This document shows, piece after piece, positions 19,203 through 29,421 of a DNA stretch of 64,000 bases. The stretch covers positions 1 to 64,000 of the forward strand of contig CAJXJN010000008.1 of the NCBI GenBank assembly GCA_913055205.1, read 5' to 3'. The notes under the pieces were generated by a model, which saw only the letters and a program-made list of their open reading frames with translations, was not told where the DNA came from and did not search any database. Position numbers and translations under genes: made by a program. The stretch is from an uncultured Sulfurovum sp. (lineage in GTDB: Bacteria > Campylobacterota > Campylobacteria > Campylobacterales > Sulfurovaceae). Position 1 is the stretch's first letter. Every line of letters begins with the position of its first letter.

Positions 19203-20011
19203 GTAAAAAACTGGTCGTAGCCGCATTACAACTACCGACCTTGGGTATGAATGCGACACGACTGGAGTTCTATTTGAAAAAAGCACATGAAAGAGGAGCA
19301 GATGTAATACTTCTTGGTGAGTATGTACTGAATCACTTTTTTAAAGAGTTTGCAAGCATGGCACCAAGTATGGTTAAAGCACAAACCAAAAAACATTTGG
19401 AACTTCTTAAAAATCTTGCTATCAAATATGATATTGTTTTTGTTTCTCCTATTATAGTAACGAAAAAAGATGGGTATCATAAAACAATTGTGAAGATCAC
19501 ATCTAAAAATACACGTTATTATGAACAGCAGATACTGCTTCCTTATAGACATTGGGATGAGAAGAAGTTTTTTTCCAATCCGATCAGACCGCTTAAAGAT
19601 CCTATGACATTTAATCTGAATGGATTTAAGATCATGGTAATGGCAGGATTTGAGCTGCACTTTGATCCTTTTTGGCAGAGTGTGACGAAGAAAAAAGTAG
19701 ATTTGGTACTTCTTCCTACAGCGTCAACGTTTGGCTCACATAACAGATGGCGTGAAATTATAAAAACTAAAGCCTTTTTACATGGCTGTTTTGTCCTTCG
19801 TGCCAACCGTTTGGGGGAGTATAGTGATGATGAGGTTAAGTGGAAATTCTATGGTGATACAATGTTAGTATCTCCCGAAGGTGAAGTAGAGATGATGCTT
19901 GAAGATAAAGAGTCCATGCTTATTGAAGTAATTGATAAAGCAGAAATTTTGGAACACCGAAAAGTATGGGCATTTGAGAAAGAGTTAAAAATCAGAGAGG
20001 ATTTAATATGA
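19199..20011 (+). CDS. carbon-nitrogen hydrolase family protein
   Basis: nitrilase-superfamily pattern with LLGEYVLN. Confidence 0.8.
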   Translation: MSKKLVVAALQLPTLGMNATRLEFYLKKAHERGADVILLGEYVLNHFFKEFASMAPSMVKAQTKKHLELLKNLAIKYDIVFVSPIIVTKKDGYHKTIVKITSKNTRYYEQQILLPYRHWDEKKFFSNPIRPLKDPMTFNLNGFKIMVMAGFELHFDPFWQSVTKKKVDLVLLPTASTFGSHNRWREIIKTKAFLHGCFVLRANRLGEYSDDEVKWKFYGDTMLVSPEGEVEMMLEDKESMLIEVIDKAEILEHRKVWAFEKELKIREDLI

Positions 20012-20682
20012 CACCGGAAGAGTATTTTAACAGACAGATTCAATTATGGGGTGGAGAGGCACAGAAGGCTCTTCAAACTAAGAGAATAGCTATTATTGGT
20101 TCAGGCGGCCTTGGATCTACTTTGGCCCAAGCCTTGGGTACGAGTGGTATAGGTGAGATACATATAGTAGACTTTGATACAGTCTCTATACACAATATTC
20201 ACAGACAGATTGCGTTTACGCTTGAAGATGAAGGGCAAAATAAAGCCAAAGCTGTAGCCAAGCTTATAGAGTCCAAAAATCCTTTTGTCAAAGCAGTGGC
20301 ATTTGATATGGATTTTAAAGCATTTAAAGAGAAGGGAAACATGTATGATCTCATCTTGGATGCAACAGACAATCTTCCTGTACGCGGAGATATAGACAAG
20401 TATGCAAAAGAGACAAAGATACCTTGGATTTATGCCAGCGTAGAAGAGTTCAACGGACAGGTTTGTTTTTTTGAAGAATCGAACTTTCAAGTCTTTAACA
20501 TCTCTGATCATAAACCGGGGGGGATCGCTGCACCTATCGTGATGCATATAGGTTCTCTTCAGGCAAATTTGGCACTTCGTTATTTGGTAGGAGAGCCAGT
20601 AGTTAAAGATAAACTTTATTATCTCTATTTTAATGATGAAGGTGAACTTGTTACCCAAAAATTTGGAATGCCAAAAGCCTAA
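20008..20682 (+). CDS. ThiF/MoeB/HesA E1-like adenylyltransferase
   Basis: IGSGGLGSTLAQALGTSGIGEIHIVDFDTV...RQ; DATDN. Confidence 0.88.
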   Translation: MTPEEYFNRQIQLWGGEAQKALQTKRIAIIGSGGLGSTLAQALGTSGIGEIHIVDFDTVSIHNIHRQIAFTLEDEGQNKAKAVAKLIESKNPFVKAVAFDMDFKAFKEKGNMYDLILDATDNLPVRGDIDKYAKETKIPWIYASVEEFNGQVCFFEESNFQVFNISDHKPGGIAAPIVMHIGSLQANLALRYLVGEPVVKDKLYYLYFNDEGELVTQKFGMPKA

Positions 20683-20720
20683 TAGTGTTACAATTATAGA
20701 AATAATATAAAGGGTATAGT

Positions 20721-21056
20721 ATGAAATTAAAAGTATTACTTTTTTCAGTGATGGTTTTGTTTTTTGCCGGATGTACACAAGAGACTCAAAACTCTCTTAG
20801 TCGTTCAATTCAGAACTGGACAGGAACTAATGGTGTACTTGATGTGTATGCCGGTGATAAATTAGTACATAGGTTTATTAAAATAGATAAACTTTCAACA
20901 GCTTATGGTACGAATGACAGCAAACTTAGACCGTATCGTTATGGTTATGGATATGATGATGTAAACTTTAATGGTAAAAAAGATGCGGGAGAGAAGAAAG
21001 TATATTTTGAATTTTCTGATTACTCAACATCATATATATTTTATGAAAGAAATTAA
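20721..21056 (+). CDS. small lipoprotein
   Basis: LFFAGCTQ lipobox. Confidence 0.6.
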   Translation: MKLKVLLFSVMVLFFAGCTQETQNSLSRSIQNWTGTNGVLDVYAGDKLVHRFIKIDKLSTAYGTNDSKLRPYRYGYGYDDVNFNGKKDAGEKKVYFEFSDYSTSYIFYERN

Positions 21057-21161
21057 AAGAGTCATATGACTCTTCCTCATCAGAGGTAAAACTTCAGTGA
21101 CTGAATATAGTATGGACTTTGTTCATAATATATGGGAATTTATTAATAGGAGAACAGGTAA

Positions 21162-21551
21162 ATGAAATTTATTTCAACAAAAGAAGCACCACAAGCCATA
21201 GGACCATATTCACAAGCAGTTGAAGCAAATGGCTTCATTTATACATCAGGGCAGATCGGACTTGATGAAAAAGGTGTCATGGTAGCAGGAGATGTAGAAA
21301 ATCAAACACATCAAGTGATGAAAAACCTCTTTTATGTACTTGAAGCAGCCGGAGCACACTTTAATGATGTGATTAAAACAACGATTTTTTTGGCAGATAT
21401 GAATGATTTTGACAAGGTCAATAAAATTTATGCACATTATTTTGGTACGCACAAACCAGTGAGAAGTACAGTAGCAGTAAAAACATTGCCTAAAAATGCT
21501 CTGGTTGAGATAGATTGTATCGCACTTGCAGGAGTTGATTACACTTTTTAA
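21162..21551 (+). CDS. ridA: RidA family enamine/imine deaminase
   Basis: APQAIGPYSQAVEANGFIYTSGQIG. Confidence 0.92.
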   Translation: MKFISTKEAPQAIGPYSQAVEANGFIYTSGQIGLDEKGVMVAGDVENQTHQVMKNLFYVLEAAGAHFNDVIKTTIFLADMNDFDKVNKIYAHYFGTHKPVRSTVAVKTLPKNALVEIDCIALAGVDYTF

Positions 21552-21606
21552 TAGTGAAAGTATCAAATAAGTTCTTAGTTTAAAAAAAAATTAAAACAAC
21601 TTTGGG

Positions 21607-21612
21607 TATAAT
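21607..21612 (+). promoter_or_regulatory. -10 element of the rplU promoter
   Basis: TTTGGGTATAATCACGAA upstream of rplU; same context precedes pyrH (TTTTGGGTATAATCGCGAA). Confidence 0.65.
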
Positions 21613-21649
21613 CACGAACTTTTTAAAAAACGATAGTAAAGGGTTTGCA

Positions 21650-21955
21650 ATGTACGCAATCATTAAAGCAAGTGGGCAACAATTCAAAGTTCAAGAGGGT
21701 GATATCATCTGTTTTGACAATATGAGTCTTGAGCCTAAAAGTGCTGTAGAATTCAAAGAAGTTTTAGCACTAGACAACGGTGAATTAACTGTAGGTACTC
21801 CATTCGTAGAGGGTGCTGTAGTTAAAGGAGAAGTGATCAATGAAGGTAGAGATAAAAAAGTTATCATCTACAAGAAAAGAAGAAGAAAAGATTCAAAACT
21901 TAAAAGAGGTTTCAGAAGAGACTTTACAAGAGTTAGAATTACTAAAATAGCATAA
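21650..21955 (+). CDS. rplU: 50S ribosomal protein L21
   Basis: [18 protein letters not shown]. Confidence 0.95.
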   Translation: MYAIIKASGQQFKVQEGDIICFDNMSLEPKSAVEFKEVLALDNGELTVGTPFVEGAVVKGEVINEGRDKKVIIYKKRRRKDSKLKRGFRRDFTRVRITKIA

Positions 21956-21964
21956 GGAGCTCAG

Positions 21965-22219
21965 ATGGCACACAAGAAAGGTCAAGGATCTACTCAGAAT
22001 AACCGTGATTCAGCTGGACGTCGTTTAGGCGTTAAGAAATTTGGTGGTGAAGCAGTTATCCCAGGTAACATTATCGTTAGACAAAGAGGAACAAAAGTTC
22101 ATCCAGGTAATGGTGTAGGTATGGGTAAAGATCATACTATTTTTGCACTTGTTGAAGGTGTAGTTAAATTTGAAAACAGAACTGCTAGTCAGAAAAAAGT
22201 TTCAGTAATACCTGCATAA
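21965..22219 (+). CDS. rpmA: 50S ribosomal protein L27
   Basis: [29 protein letters not shown]. Confidence 0.97.
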   Translation: MAHKKGQGSTQNNRDSAGRRLGVKKFGGEAVIPGNIIVRQRGTKVHPGNGVGMGKDHTIFALVEGVVKFENRTASQKKVSVIPA

Positions 22220-22225
22220 TCCATC

Positions 22226-22250
22226 TAAGTCCGAGTTATTCTCGGACTTA
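22226..22250 (+). terminator. rho-independent terminator of rplU-rpmA
   Basis: TAAGTCCGAG TTATT CTCGGACTTA TTTCT. Confidence 0.85.
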
Positions 22251-22277
22251 TTTCTCTAATATTTTAGCTTACTTTCA

Positions 22278-22646
22278 TTATTCATTTTCATCAATGATCA
22301 ATAAATTTTTACATTTGTTACGTCCTAAAAACCAACCATTGTTATAATCTTTATCATTCTTAAAAAGCTGATGTGATTTTTTGTAGTTACCTTTAGCAGT
22401 GGTACATCCGTCTTTGATACCTTTTTGGTACGAATCACTCAGATTTACCCCAAAATAGATATTGCTATGATAGTAACCACCTTTCTCTAAGGGTATCTCT
22501 TTGGGAGTACAGGCATTAAATAGAAAGAGTGAACTTGTTAACGATAATACTGTTATAGGTTTAAAATAGTGCATGAACTTATTTCCTTCCTTTGTTTTGA
22601 TAGGAAAATTATAGCGATAATTTCGCGAATTTAGATATAATTTCAT
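22278..22646 (-). CDS. lipoprotein of unknown function
   Basis: LFLFNACTPKE lipobox from internal Met; GYYHSNIYFGVNLSDSYQKGIKDGC. Confidence 0.65.
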   Translation of the reverse strand: MKLYLNSRNYRYNFPIKTKEGNKFMHYFKPITVLSLTSSLFLFNACTPKEIPLEKGGYYHSNIYFGVNLSDSYQKGIKDGCTTAKGNYKKSHQLFKNDKDYNNGWFLGRNKCKNLLIIDENE

Positions 22647-22703
22647 AATTCATTTATTATCATCATATAAGATGATATTTTTTATAAATATAAAGGTTTA
22701 TAT

Positions 22704-23819
22704 ATGTTTGTAGATAGCGTAGAACTTACGATCAGCTCAGGTAAAGGCGGTGCGGGTGCCATCTCTTTTTGGACAGAGAAATTTGTCGTCAAAGGTGGTC
22801 CGGATGGTGGAGATGGCGGTCGTGGCGGCTCTGTTTTTTTTAAAGTAGACAACAACACAGATACACTCTCTGCACTTCGTGGCCGCAGGGTCATCAAAGC
22901 TGAAAATGGTCGTCCGGGTGAAGGTCGTAAATGTTATGGTCGAAAAGGCCAGGATACTATTATTACTGTGCCTCCGGGTACACAAGTAATAGATATGGAG
23001 ACAGGTGAAGAGCTTTTAGACCTTGTCACCGAAGGTGAAGTAGTGAAGTTTCTTGAAGGTGGTAAAGGTGGACTTGGCAACATGCACTTTAAGAGTTCGA
23101 GTAACCAAAGACCAACTTATGCACAACCTGGACTTCCAGGGATTACCAAACAGGTAAGACTTGAGATGAAACTCATCGCTGATGTGGGTCTTGTGGGTTA
23201 CCCAAATGTAGGAAAGTCAACACTTATCTCTACACTTTCAAATGCAAGACCACAAGTGGCAAACTATGAGTTTACCACACTTACGCCAAAGTTGGGTGTG
23301 GTACATATAGGGGACTATGATTCATTTATGATGGCAGATATTCCAGGTATTATTGAAGGTGCAAGTGATGGCAGGGGGTTAGGGTTAGAGTTCTTAAAAC
23401 ATATTGAAAGAACAAAAACGCTGCTTCTTATGATAGATGCAGCCAATTACAGAGAGATGAAGTATCAGTATGAGACGCTTTTAGTGGAGTTGCAGCGTTA
23501 CTCTGAAACTTTGGCGACAAGAAAACATGCTATTGCCATCACAAAGATAGATTCACTCTCACAAGATGAAGTCAATGAACTCACAAAGACTTTCTTGTCA
23601 GACATCGGTTTAGAAGCAAATGATACTTTGAACCGATATAAAGCAGACAGCAATTATATAAGTTATGGATTTAAGACAGATTTTGGTGTGGCGTTACCGC
23701 AAGAGAAGCCACTCTTTGTGCTTCCTATCTCTTCTGTGGCACACTTGAATACAGAAGCGTTACGTTATGCTTTAGGAGATTTTGTGAAAAATGTTAAAGA
23801 AGAAGAAAAAGAGGCATAG
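22704..23819 (+). CDS. obgE: GTPase ObgE
   Basis: Gly-rich Obg fold; [17 protein letters not shown]. Confidence 0.96.
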   Translation: MFVDSVELTISSGKGGAGAISFWTEKFVVKGGPDGGDGGRGGSVFFKVDNNTDTLSALRGRRVIKAENGRPGEGRKCYGRKGQDTIITVPPGTQVIDMETGEELLDLVTEGEVVKFLEGGKGGLGNMHFKSSSNQRPTYAQPGLPGITKQVRLEMKLIADVGLVGYPNVGKSTLISTLSNARPQVANYEFTTLTPKLGVVHIGDYDSFMMADIPGIIEGASDGRGLGLEFLKHIERTKTLLLMIDAANYREMKYQYETLLVELQRYSETLATRKHAIAITKIDSLSQDEVNELTKTFLSDIGLEANDTLNRYKADSNYISYGFKTDFGVALPQEKPLFVLPISSVAHLNTEALRYALGDFVKNVKEEEKEA

Positions 23820-23830
23820 GAGAGGTTAGG

Positions 23831-24589
23831 ATGCAACGTATCGTTATCAAGGTCGGCTCTCATGTCTTAACGGAAAAAGGGGCTATAGCAAAGAGACGTA
23901 TGTTGGCACTGGTACAGCTTATAGCTGAACTTAAAGCACATCAGTATGAAGTGATCTTGGTAAGTTCAGGTGCTGTTGCAGCAGGTTCTACACAACTTCC
24001 TTTAGACAGAGCCTCTGTTGCCAACAGGCAAGCTCTTGCTGCGATAGGCCAACCACTTTTGCTTAAAATGTATCAAGAGAAATTTGCAAAATTCGGTCTG
24101 CTTTGTTCACAAGTACTTTTAAGTGCAGATGTCTTTGAATCTACAGAGCATATACAACATGCAAAAGTAGCCATAGATACGCTTTTAGAAAACAATGTAG
24201 TGCCTATTATCAATGAAAATGACACTGTGAGTATCGAGGAGTTGGTCTTTGGAGACAATGACAGACTCTCTGCACATGTTGCACACCATTTTGATGCTGA
24301 GTTACTAGTTATTCTTTCAGATATCGATGCTTTATATGATAAGGATCCCAATCGGTATCATGATGCAAAACGCAGAGCAGTCGTAACGACTATTTCAGAT
24401 GAAGAGCTCAATGCGGAGCATACGCCCAATAATGAATTTGCTACAGGTGGTATAGTAACAAAATTGCAATCTGCAGATTTTCTCATGAAGCACGGCAGAG
24501 CAATGTTTCTGGCAAGCGGATTTGACCTGAGTGATGTAAAGTCTCTTCTTATAGATGGTAAACATGTGGGTGGAACACTCTTTCAATAA
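23831..24589 (+). CDS. proB: glutamate 5-kinase
   Basis: [29 protein letters not shown]. Confidence 0.94.
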   Translation: MQRIVIKVGSHVLTEKGAIAKRRMLALVQLIAELKAHQYEVILVSSGAVAAGSTQLPLDRASVANRQALAAIGQPLLLKMYQEKFAKFGLLCSQVLLSADVFESTEHIQHAKVAIDTLLENNVVPIINENDTVSIEELVFGDNDRLSAHVAHHFDAELLVILSDIDALYDKDPNRYHDAKRRAVVTTISDEELNAEHTPNNEFATGGIVTKLQSADFLMKHGRAMFLASGFDLSDVKSLLIDGKHVGGTLFQ

Positions 24590-24643
24590 TAGCGATAAGT
24601 GCCTTGCTTATATAGAACAAGAAAATATTTATAGGTGATATAG

Positions 24644-25555
24644 ATGAAAAGAATAGTTTACATGGGAACACCCCATTATGCACGAGAGATACTAAATACC
24701 CTCATAGAAGCAGAGGATATGGATCTCTCTTTGGTACTTACACAACCGGATCGTCCGGTAGGGCGAAAGAAAGTTTTGACTCCTCCTCCTGTAAAAGTTT
24801 TGGCAGAGGAACATGGTATTGAGGTTTTACAGCCAAATCGTCTTAGTGATGAGGGGATTGAAGAGGCTATAAAGTCTGCCAATCCGGACTTCATTATCGT
24901 GGCAGCATTTGGGCAACTTCTGCCTAAGAGTATATTGGATATTGCACCATGTATCAATCTGCATGCTTCTTTGCTCCCTCAATATCGTGGTGCTTCACCA
25001 GTGCAGCAATCTTTACTGAATGGCGATGAAAAAACCGGTGTGACCTCTATGCTAATGGAAGAGGGACTGGATACCGGGGATATACTTGAAAAAGTAGAAT
25101 TTGTCATTCCAAAAGATATGAGACTACATGCTTTAATGCAGCAACTCACAGATGACGCATGCAGTTTAACACTGAGTACGATTCGCAATTATAAGAGTAT
25201 TATCCCTGAGAAACAGGATGAAAAGCAGGCAACACTTTGCAAAAAAATCAAAAAGAGTGACGGTGAGATCAATTTTGAAGATGCAAGAGTGATCTATAAT
25301 AAATATAGGGCATTTGAAGGATGGCCGGGGATCTTTGCTTCTAATGGTACAAAATTTGATGGACTCTCTTTGGTCGATACAGAAAATCAAAACAATGCTT
25401 GTGAAATACTTGCATTTGAAGATGAAAGTATCGTTGTCGGATGTAGCAGGGGTGCTTTAAAAATAGAGAGACTTCAGCCTGCTTCTAAAAAAGCGATGTC
25501 AGCCAAAGCATACTGTGTTGGAAGGGGGATGAAAGTTGGAGATACTCTCATTTAA
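24644..25555 (+). CDS. fmt: methionyl-tRNA formyltransferase
   Basis: KRIVYMGTPHYAREIL; INLHASLLPQYRGASPVQ. Confidence 0.95.
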   Translation: MKRIVYMGTPHYAREILNTLIEAEDMDLSLVLTQPDRPVGRKKVLTPPPVKVLAEEHGIEVLQPNRLSDEGIEEAIKSANPDFIIVAAFGQLLPKSILDIAPCINLHASLLPQYRGASPVQQSLLNGDEKTGVTSMLMEEGLDTGDILEKVEFVIPKDMRLHALMQQLTDDACSLTLSTIRNYKSIIPEKQDEKQATLCKKIKKSDGEINFEDARVIYNKYRAFEGWPGIFASNGTKFDGLSLVDTENQNNACEILAFEDESIVVGCSRGALKIERLQPASKKAMSAKAYCVGRGMKVGDTLI

Positions 25556-26171
25556 GTCTCTTCCTTCTACGCAGAAATATCTGATGGAAAAATTGAAAGA
25601 GAAGAAACTTGATGCTCCTGTTGCTGTTCTTTCGTTGGAACAGAGTTCCGGAATCGGCAGTCGTGACAATAGCTGGTCAGGCGGAGAAGGAAATTTCTTT
25701 GCTTCCATCGCAATAGAGTTGGAAATGCTTCCTGAGGATCTTCCTCTCTCCTCGGCTTCGATCTATTTCTCGTTTATTATGAAAAAAACACTTGAATCAC
25801 TGGGTGAAAATGTCTGGTTAAAATGGCCAAATGATTTTTATTTGAACGATGATAAAGTGGGAGGAACCATTACACAAAAAATAAATGATATTTTGGTGTG
25901 TGGTATTGGGATAAATTTAAAAAATTCACAAAATGGTTATAGAGCCTTGCAGTGCGATATTACACCCAAAATATTACTGGAAAATTACCTCATAGCACTT
26001 CAGGAATTTCCAAAATGGAAGCAGATTTTTAGTGAGTATGAGGTAGAATTTGAATTGAGCAGAAAGTTTTCAGTTCATATTGAAAACTATCAAAAGAGCC
26101 TTCTGGACGCCAGTTTATGCAGGGATGGTTCTTTAATTATAGAAGGGGAAAGAGTGTATAGTTTACGATGA
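25536..26171 (+). CDS. birA: biotin--[acetyl-CoA-carboxylase] ligase
   Basis: WLKWPNDFYLNDDKVGGTI; fmt overlap. Confidence 0.85.
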   Translation: MEILSFKSLPSTQKYLMEKLKEKKLDAPVAVLSLEQSSGIGSRDNSWSGGEGNFFASIAIELEMLPEDLPLSSASIYFSFIMKKTLESLGENVWLKWPNDFYLNDDKVGGTITQKINDILVCGIGINLKNSQNGYRALQCDITPKILLENYLIALQEFPKWKQIFSEYEVEFELSRKFSVHIENYQKSLLDASLCRDGSLIIEGERVYSLR

Positions 26172-26953
26172 GTGAAGTCATAAGTATAGCCAACCAGAAG
26201 GGTGGCGTAGGAAAAACAACAACAGCAGTAAACTTAGCAGCTTCTTTGGCTGAAAGAGGTAAAAAAGTACTTCTTTTGGATATTGATCCTCAGTCTAATG
26301 CAACAACCAGTTTAGGGTTCAACAGAAGTGATTATGAATTCAATATTTACCATGTGCTTATAGGAACTAAAAAGCTCTCTGAAGTGGTACTCAAAACAGG
26401 CATAAAAAACCTTAGCCTTGCACCTTCCAACATAGGTCTTGTAGGGATAGAAAAAGAGTTTTACAATCCTAAAAAGAAAAATAGAGAATTGATTCTTAAA
26501 GAGAAGATCAAAGAGGTCTCTAAAAAATTTGATTTTATCATCATTGATTCACCTCCGGCATTGGGACCTATTACCATAAATGCTTTAAGTGCTTCAGATT
26601 CTGTGATTATTCCTATCCAATGTGAATTTTTTGCACTGGAAGGTCTTGCACAGTTACTCAATACGGTCAGTCTTTTAAAAAAGACGATTAATCCGAAACT
26701 CAAGATCAAAGGTTTTTTACCTACGATGTACTCTGGACAAAATAATCTCTCGAAACAAGTGCTTGCAGATTTAAGTCATCATTTTAAAGATAAACTCTTT
26801 CATCTTAAAAAAGCTAAAGAGTGTATTGTTGTACCACGTAATGTAAAGATAGCGGAAAGTCCAAGTTTCGGTAAACCAGTAACTCATTATGCAACGAGTT
26901 CTAAAGGTTCAATTGCCTATAGAGATCTAGCAACAGTGATAGCAAGAGGTTAA
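26168..26953 (+). CDS. parA: chromosome partitioning ATPase ParA/Soj
   Basis: IANQKGGVGKTTTAVNLAASL. Confidence 0.95.
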   Translation: MSEVISIANQKGGVGKTTTAVNLAASLAERGKKVLLLDIDPQSNATTSLGFNRSDYEFNIYHVLIGTKKLSEVVLKTGIKNLSLAPSNIGLVGIEKEFYNPKKKNRELILKEKIKEVSKKFDFIIIDSPPALGPITINALSASDSVIIPIQCEFFALEGLAQLLNTVSLLKKTINPKLKIKGFLPTMYSGQNNLSKQVLADLSHHFKDKLFHLKKAKECIVVPRNVKIAESPSFGKPVTHYATSSKGSIAYRDLATVIARG

Positions 26954-26956
26954 AAG

Positions 26957-27826
26957 ATGGCGTTAGGCAGAGGACTGGGAGATATCCTTTCTGAAGTAGA
27001 AGAGGCATACGAAAAAGATTTAAGCAATATTGACAGTTTTGAACTTGAAGCACGGGGAGCCCGTGTTGAAGAGCTTCGTGTTGACAGTATTACTCCAAAC
27101 CCATTTCAGCCTCGTAAACATTTTGATGAGAAAGCACTTCAGGAGTTAAGTGATTCGGTTAGAGAACATGGATTACTCCAACCTATTGTAGTGATAGAAA
27201 AAGAAGACGGTTATCTTCTTATAGCAGGCGAACGTCGTTTAAGAGCACATAAACTTGCAAAAATTACAACGATCAAAGCAATTATTGCTGATGTAGATAT
27301 AGATGAAGTAAGGCTTCGTGAACTTGCACTTATTGAAAATATCCAAAGAGAAAATCTTAATGCGATCGAGTTGGCAAACTCTTATGCAGAGTTGATCGAA
27401 GTACACAAGATCACTCATGATGAGCTCTCTTCTATTGTACATAAAAGTCGTTCCCAGATTACTAATACAATGCGTCTTTTAACTCTTTCCGGCTATGCAC
27501 AGGAACAAGTAGTTTCCGGTAAGATTTCTCAGGGACATGCAAAGATACTGGTTGGACTTGATGAAAAGAAACAAAAAGTGATTATTGATAGTATCATTGG
27601 ACAAAAACTTTCTGTACGTGATGCGGAAAAGATGGTGAAAAATCATAAAGAAAATACCCAACCTTCAAGATCCGCTAAAACAAATAAAAACCCAGTTGAA
27701 AAATATGCAAAAGAATTGGAAGCGTTATTACCTTTTAAGCATAAAATTAAAGCAAAAAGTATTGAGATAATCTTAACTAATGAGAAAGATATTGAAAACT
27801 TTTTAACATTCCTCAAAAAACCCTAA
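26957..27826 (+). CDS. parB: chromosome partitioning protein ParB/Spo0J
   Basis: NPFQPRKHFDEKALQELSDSVREHGLLQPI; GERRLRAHK. Confidence 0.95.
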   Translation: MALGRGLGDILSEVEEAYEKDLSNIDSFELEARGARVEELRVDSITPNPFQPRKHFDEKALQELSDSVREHGLLQPIVVIEKEDGYLLIAGERRLRAHKLAKITTIKAIIADVDIDEVRLRELALIENIQRENLNAIELANSYAELIEVHKITHDELSSIVHKSRSQITNTMRLLTLSGYAQEQVVSGKISQGHAKILVGLDEKKQKVIIDSIIGQKLSVRDAEKMVKNHKENTQPSRSAKTNKNPVEKYAKELEALLPFKHKIKAKSIEIILTNEKDIENFLTFLKKP

Positions 27827-27888
27827 ATTTTAACCAACATCTCATCTCCAAAATGATAAAATAATGCGAAATTACACGAGGAGTTTTA

Positions 27889-28311
27889 ATGCTTGACATA
27901 CATTTACCATTGATGTTGTTCGTCTTAGCTTTGTTTCTAACCCTTCTTGTTCTTTTAAATAATATGCTATTTCAGCCATTGGTGAAATTCATGGATGATA
28001 GAGATAACTCTATAGCAAAAGATTTAAAAGCAGCAAAAAGTCTTAGTGGTAACAGCGATGAACTCAATGCCAAGGCAGATGAAAATATTAGTAATGCTAA
28101 AAATGAAGCTGCTGCAATCAGACAGAAAGCAATCGATGAAGAAAAAACATTGGCTGCAAGTAAAGTTGAAACAAAACAAAATGAGTTAGATAAAGAGTAT
28201 GAAAACTTTGTAGAGAAGTTAGCTGCTGATAAAGAGAACCTTAAAAATTCTCTCCTTTCTCAAATGCCTCTATTCAAAGAGAGCCTAAAAGCTAAGTTTA
28301 GCAAACTATAA
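27889..28311 (+). CDS. atpF': F0F1 ATP synthase subunit b'
   Basis: single TM plus coiled coil, first of two b-type genes. Confidence 0.85.
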   Translation: MLDIHLPLMLFVLALFLTLLVLLNNMLFQPLVKFMDDRDNSIAKDLKAAKSLSGNSDELNAKADENISNAKNEAAAIRQKAIDEEKTLAASKVETKQNELDKEYENFVEKLAADKENLKNSLLSQMPLFKESLKAKFSKL

Positions 28312-28324
28312 GGAGAGGATGAAT

Positions 28325-28870
28325 ATGAAGAAATTAGCACTATTCGCTTTGCTGATGGTACCTGCTATCCTTTTGGCTAGTGGTGGTCATGGTGAAGAGA
28401 GTCGTTATCTTGCACAAACGGGTAGAGAGACAGACTTTTGGCCGAGAGTAGTTAACTTTACTATTTTTGCTGCACTGCTGTATTATTTGATTGCCAACCC
28501 AATCAAAAACTTTTTTAAAGATAGAAAAGAAGGTATAGCTGCACAGCTTAGAGAGATAGAAGAGAAGCTTCAAGCTGCAAAAGATGAGAAAAAAGAAGCA
28601 CAGGCTCGTTTGGATGAAAGCAATAAAAAAGCAGAGCAGATTGTTGAAGATGCGAAAAAAGAAGCAATACTTTTAGCACAAAAGATCAGTGAAGCAAATG
28701 AAAATGAGTTAGCTCTTATGGAAAAACAATTTGAAGAAAAAATGATTTTAGAAGAGAGAAAATCTGCCAGAGAGGCGATTGATGAAATCTTGAGTGAAAA
28801 TATCACTAATGATGACATTATGCTTGATGAAGCTAAAGTTGTTGACATTATCTCTAAGAAGGTGGCATAG
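28325..28870 (+). CDS. atpF: F0F1 ATP synthase subunit b
   Basis: TM plus KEAIAAQLREIEEKL-type coiled coil. Confidence 0.9.
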   Translation: MKKLALFALLMVPAILLASGGHGEESRYLAQTGRETDFWPRVVNFTIFAALLYYLIANPIKNFFKDRKEGIAAQLREIEEKLQAAKDEKKEAQARLDESNKKAEQIVEDAKKEAILLAQKISEANENELALMEKQFEEKMILEERKSAREAIDEILSENITNDDIMLDEAKVVDIISKKVA

Positions 28871-29398
28871 ATGGAAGAGTTGATCGCTAAAAGATATGCA
28901 AAAGCACTTTCATCGGTGAGTAAAGATATTAAGAGTATCGCTGAAGTACTTAATGTTCTGACAGAAGCTATCAGTGCGGAAGAGGTAAAATCAGTTTTAA
29001 TCTCTCCTATCGTTGCAAGTGAAAAAAAGACAGAGATGATCCTGTCTACACTTGGGGATAAGGCAGACAGTACATTGGTTAATTTTATCAAGATCCTAGG
29101 TGAGAACAAGAGACTTGATTTGATTCCTGCTATTGCTAAAGTACTTAATGCAGATTTGCAAAAAGAGTCTAATCAATACGAAGGTGTATTGAAGAGTAAA
29201 GAGACACTTGATAAAGATGAATTAAGCAAGCTTGAAAAGACACTTAAAAAATATACAGGTTCCAAGATTAAATTGAGACAAGAAAAAACGGATCTTGACG
29301 GGTTACGTGTTTCAGTTGATGATTTGGGTATTGAGGTTAACTTCTCTAAGCAGAGAGTTAAGGAACAACTAATTGATTTCATTAAGAAATCTTTATAG
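28871..29398 (+). CDS. atpH: F0F1 ATP synthase subunit delta
   Basis: MEELIAKRYAKALSS; position. Confidence 0.9.
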   Translation: MEELIAKRYAKALSSVSKDIKSIAEVLNVLTEAISAEEVKSVLISPIVASEKKTEMILSTLGDKADSTLVNFIKILGENKRLDLIPAIAKVLNADLQKESNQYEGVLKSKETLDKDELSKLEKTLKKYTGSKIKLRQEKTDLDGLRVSVDDLGIEVNFSKQRVKEQLIDFIKKSL

Positions 29399-29421
29399 TT
29401 ATCTAAAAGAAAGGAGTATCA

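Noticed and set aside
22658-22677. TATCATC-ATATAA-GATGATA hairpin followed by T6 upstream of obgE as an attenuator
   Set aside because: Stem is short and AT-only in large part; insufficient support without transcript data.
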